DNA of 15,308 nt from Gemmataceae bacterium. GTDB lineage: Bacteria; Planctomycetota; Planctomycetia; Gemmatales; Gemmataceae. The position numbers and the translations under genes are program-made. The notes beneath the pieces are model-generated. The model was not told the DNA's origin. It saw only the letters and a program-made list of their open reading frames with translations, and made no database searches. Below are positions 14,590-15,308 of this stretch, in pieces (the stretch's first letter is position 1; each line of letters opens with the position of its first letter). The stretch spans positions 1-15,308 of the forward strand of contig CANJKY010000009.1 of assembly GCA_947474875.1 (NCBI GenBank). Direction: 5' to 3'.

Positions 14590-15308
14590 ATGGGGGTGCC
14601 CGGAGTCCACCGACCGCATAACACGCGGCTCCCGTCCCTGGCAGGCTGGTGCGTCGCCGGGTGCGGGGTGGCCGTGCTTGTCGGCTGGCTGGCCGACCTG
14701 CCGCCCCTCCGGGGTGAGTTGCCCGGCCTCACGGCGGTTACGCCGGCCGCGGCCGTGATGCACCTGCTCGCCGGGCTGGCGCTGGTCGGCCAGACGGCGG
14801 GTTTCGGCCGCCGCGGTCGCATCGCTGGTCAGACGACCGCCGTGCTGGCCGCCGGGTGGGGGCTGCTCTCGGCCGCCGAATATGCGACCGCCGGGCAAGT
14901 TCCGGTTTCGGCCGTGCTGGCCCGCCTCACCGGGGTGCCGTTCGCCCCCATCGAGTCGGGGTGGGCCGCCCTCCAGATCGCCTGCATCGGGTCGGCCCCG
15001 CTTGTCCTGCACGCCCGCCGGTTCGCCCGATCGGCCGAGGCGCTCGTCCTCATCCCGCTGGCCATTAACTTTCTCGGGTTGGTGGCCGTCGCGTTCCGAA
15101 TCGCCGCCCCGAGCGGCGGACCGACGTCCCCTCTCCCATCCCTCGTCCCATACCTGGTGCTCGAACTCGGGCTGCTGCTCGCCCGCCCGGACCGCGGGGT
15201 GATGGCGGTGCTGACCGCCGACGACCTGGGCGGGGCGCTGGCCCGCCGGCTGCTGCCGGTCGCCGTCCTGGTGCCGTTCGGGGGGGCGTGGGTGCGGGTG
15301 GTGGCCGA
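14590..15308 (+). CDS. Multi-helix membrane protein, N-terminal part only; possible membrane-sensor histidine kinase
   Basis: The frame opens at ATG 14590 (GGGGA 5-6 bases upstream) and runs off the window after 239 residues. About seven hydrophobic segments are visible (about 16-36, 46-68, 78-98, 122-138, 148-170, 184-198 and 219-238), separated by short Arg-rich loops. The stretch LTADDLGGALARRLLPVAVL just before the edge resembles what I recall from N-terminal membrane sensor domains of PAS/histidine kinases, where a soluble signalling part follows. That part lies outside the window, so the kinase call is inference. It is separated from the preceding gene by 142 bp containing a small hairpin GGTGC-GGTT-GCACC (14475-14488). 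Confidence 0.75.
   Translation, partial: MGVPGVHRPHNTRLPSLAGWCVAGCGVAVLVGWLADLPPLRGELPGLTAVTPAAAVMHLLAGLALVGQTAGFGRRGRIAGQTTAVLAAGWGLLSAAEYATAGQVPVSAVLARLTGVPFAPIESGWAALQIACIGSAPLVLHARRFARSAEALVLIPLAINFLGLVAVAFRIAAPSGGPTSPLPSLVPYLVLELGLLLARPDRGVMAVLTADDLGGALARRLLPVAVLVPFGGAWVRVVA

Noticed and set aside
1..15308. CRISPR array, prophage or transposase genes
   Set aside because: No regularly spaced repeats, no cas, integrase or transposase proteins are found; the holin-like protein alone does not indicate a phage.

Overview
The window is GC-rich DNA (my impression is about 70% G+C with strong G/C at third codon positions). It most resembles a Gemmataceae-type planctomycete, judging by codon use, the style of the GFOR-like dehydrogenase and small conserved proteins, and a selenocysteine formate dehydrogenase. 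This assignment is inference; there is no rRNA or marker gene to fix it.

Left part (1-8748): a formate dehydrogenase (FDH) locus built as two divergent units around a short intergenic region (2932-3125). The minus-strand unit is fdhD (sulfur carrier for the Mo/W cofactor), a CPA1 Na+/H+ antiporter and an SDR oxidoreductase cut by the window edge. Both junctions are 4-base ATGA overlaps. The plus-strand unit is a small two-helix membrane protein, the molybdopterin catalytic subunit, a four-cluster ferredoxin-like subunit with a C-terminal membrane anchor, and an NrfD-type quinone-reactive membrane subunit. The catalytic subunit is interrupted by an in-frame UGA at 4075-4077, followed by a SECIS hairpin (4089-4107, loop GGUCU). 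It is therefore one 1107-residue selenoprotein, not two genes. Together the genes read as a membrane-bound formate:quinone oxidoreductase. The catalytic subunit has no Tat signal, so a cytoplasm-facing site is likely.

Middle part (8749-10852): mostly non-coding and decayed. It holds a minus-strand gene broken by a 25-bp tandem duplication plus a second frameshift, a 33-codon open fragment, a 160-bp nested inverted repeat, and a lower-GC patch ending in a degenerate 3' half of tRNA-Ala(GGC). This looks like old mobile-element or integration scarring. No integrase or transposase is visible.

Right part (10853-15308): a NarL/FixJ-type response regulator (minus) and, divergent across a 510-bp gap, a protein made of two receiver domains with no output domain (plus). 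These are followed by a small conserved protein of unknown function, a GFOR-like Gfo/Idh/MocA oxidoreductase, and the multi-helix N-terminus of a membrane protein, possibly a sensor kinase, that runs off the window.
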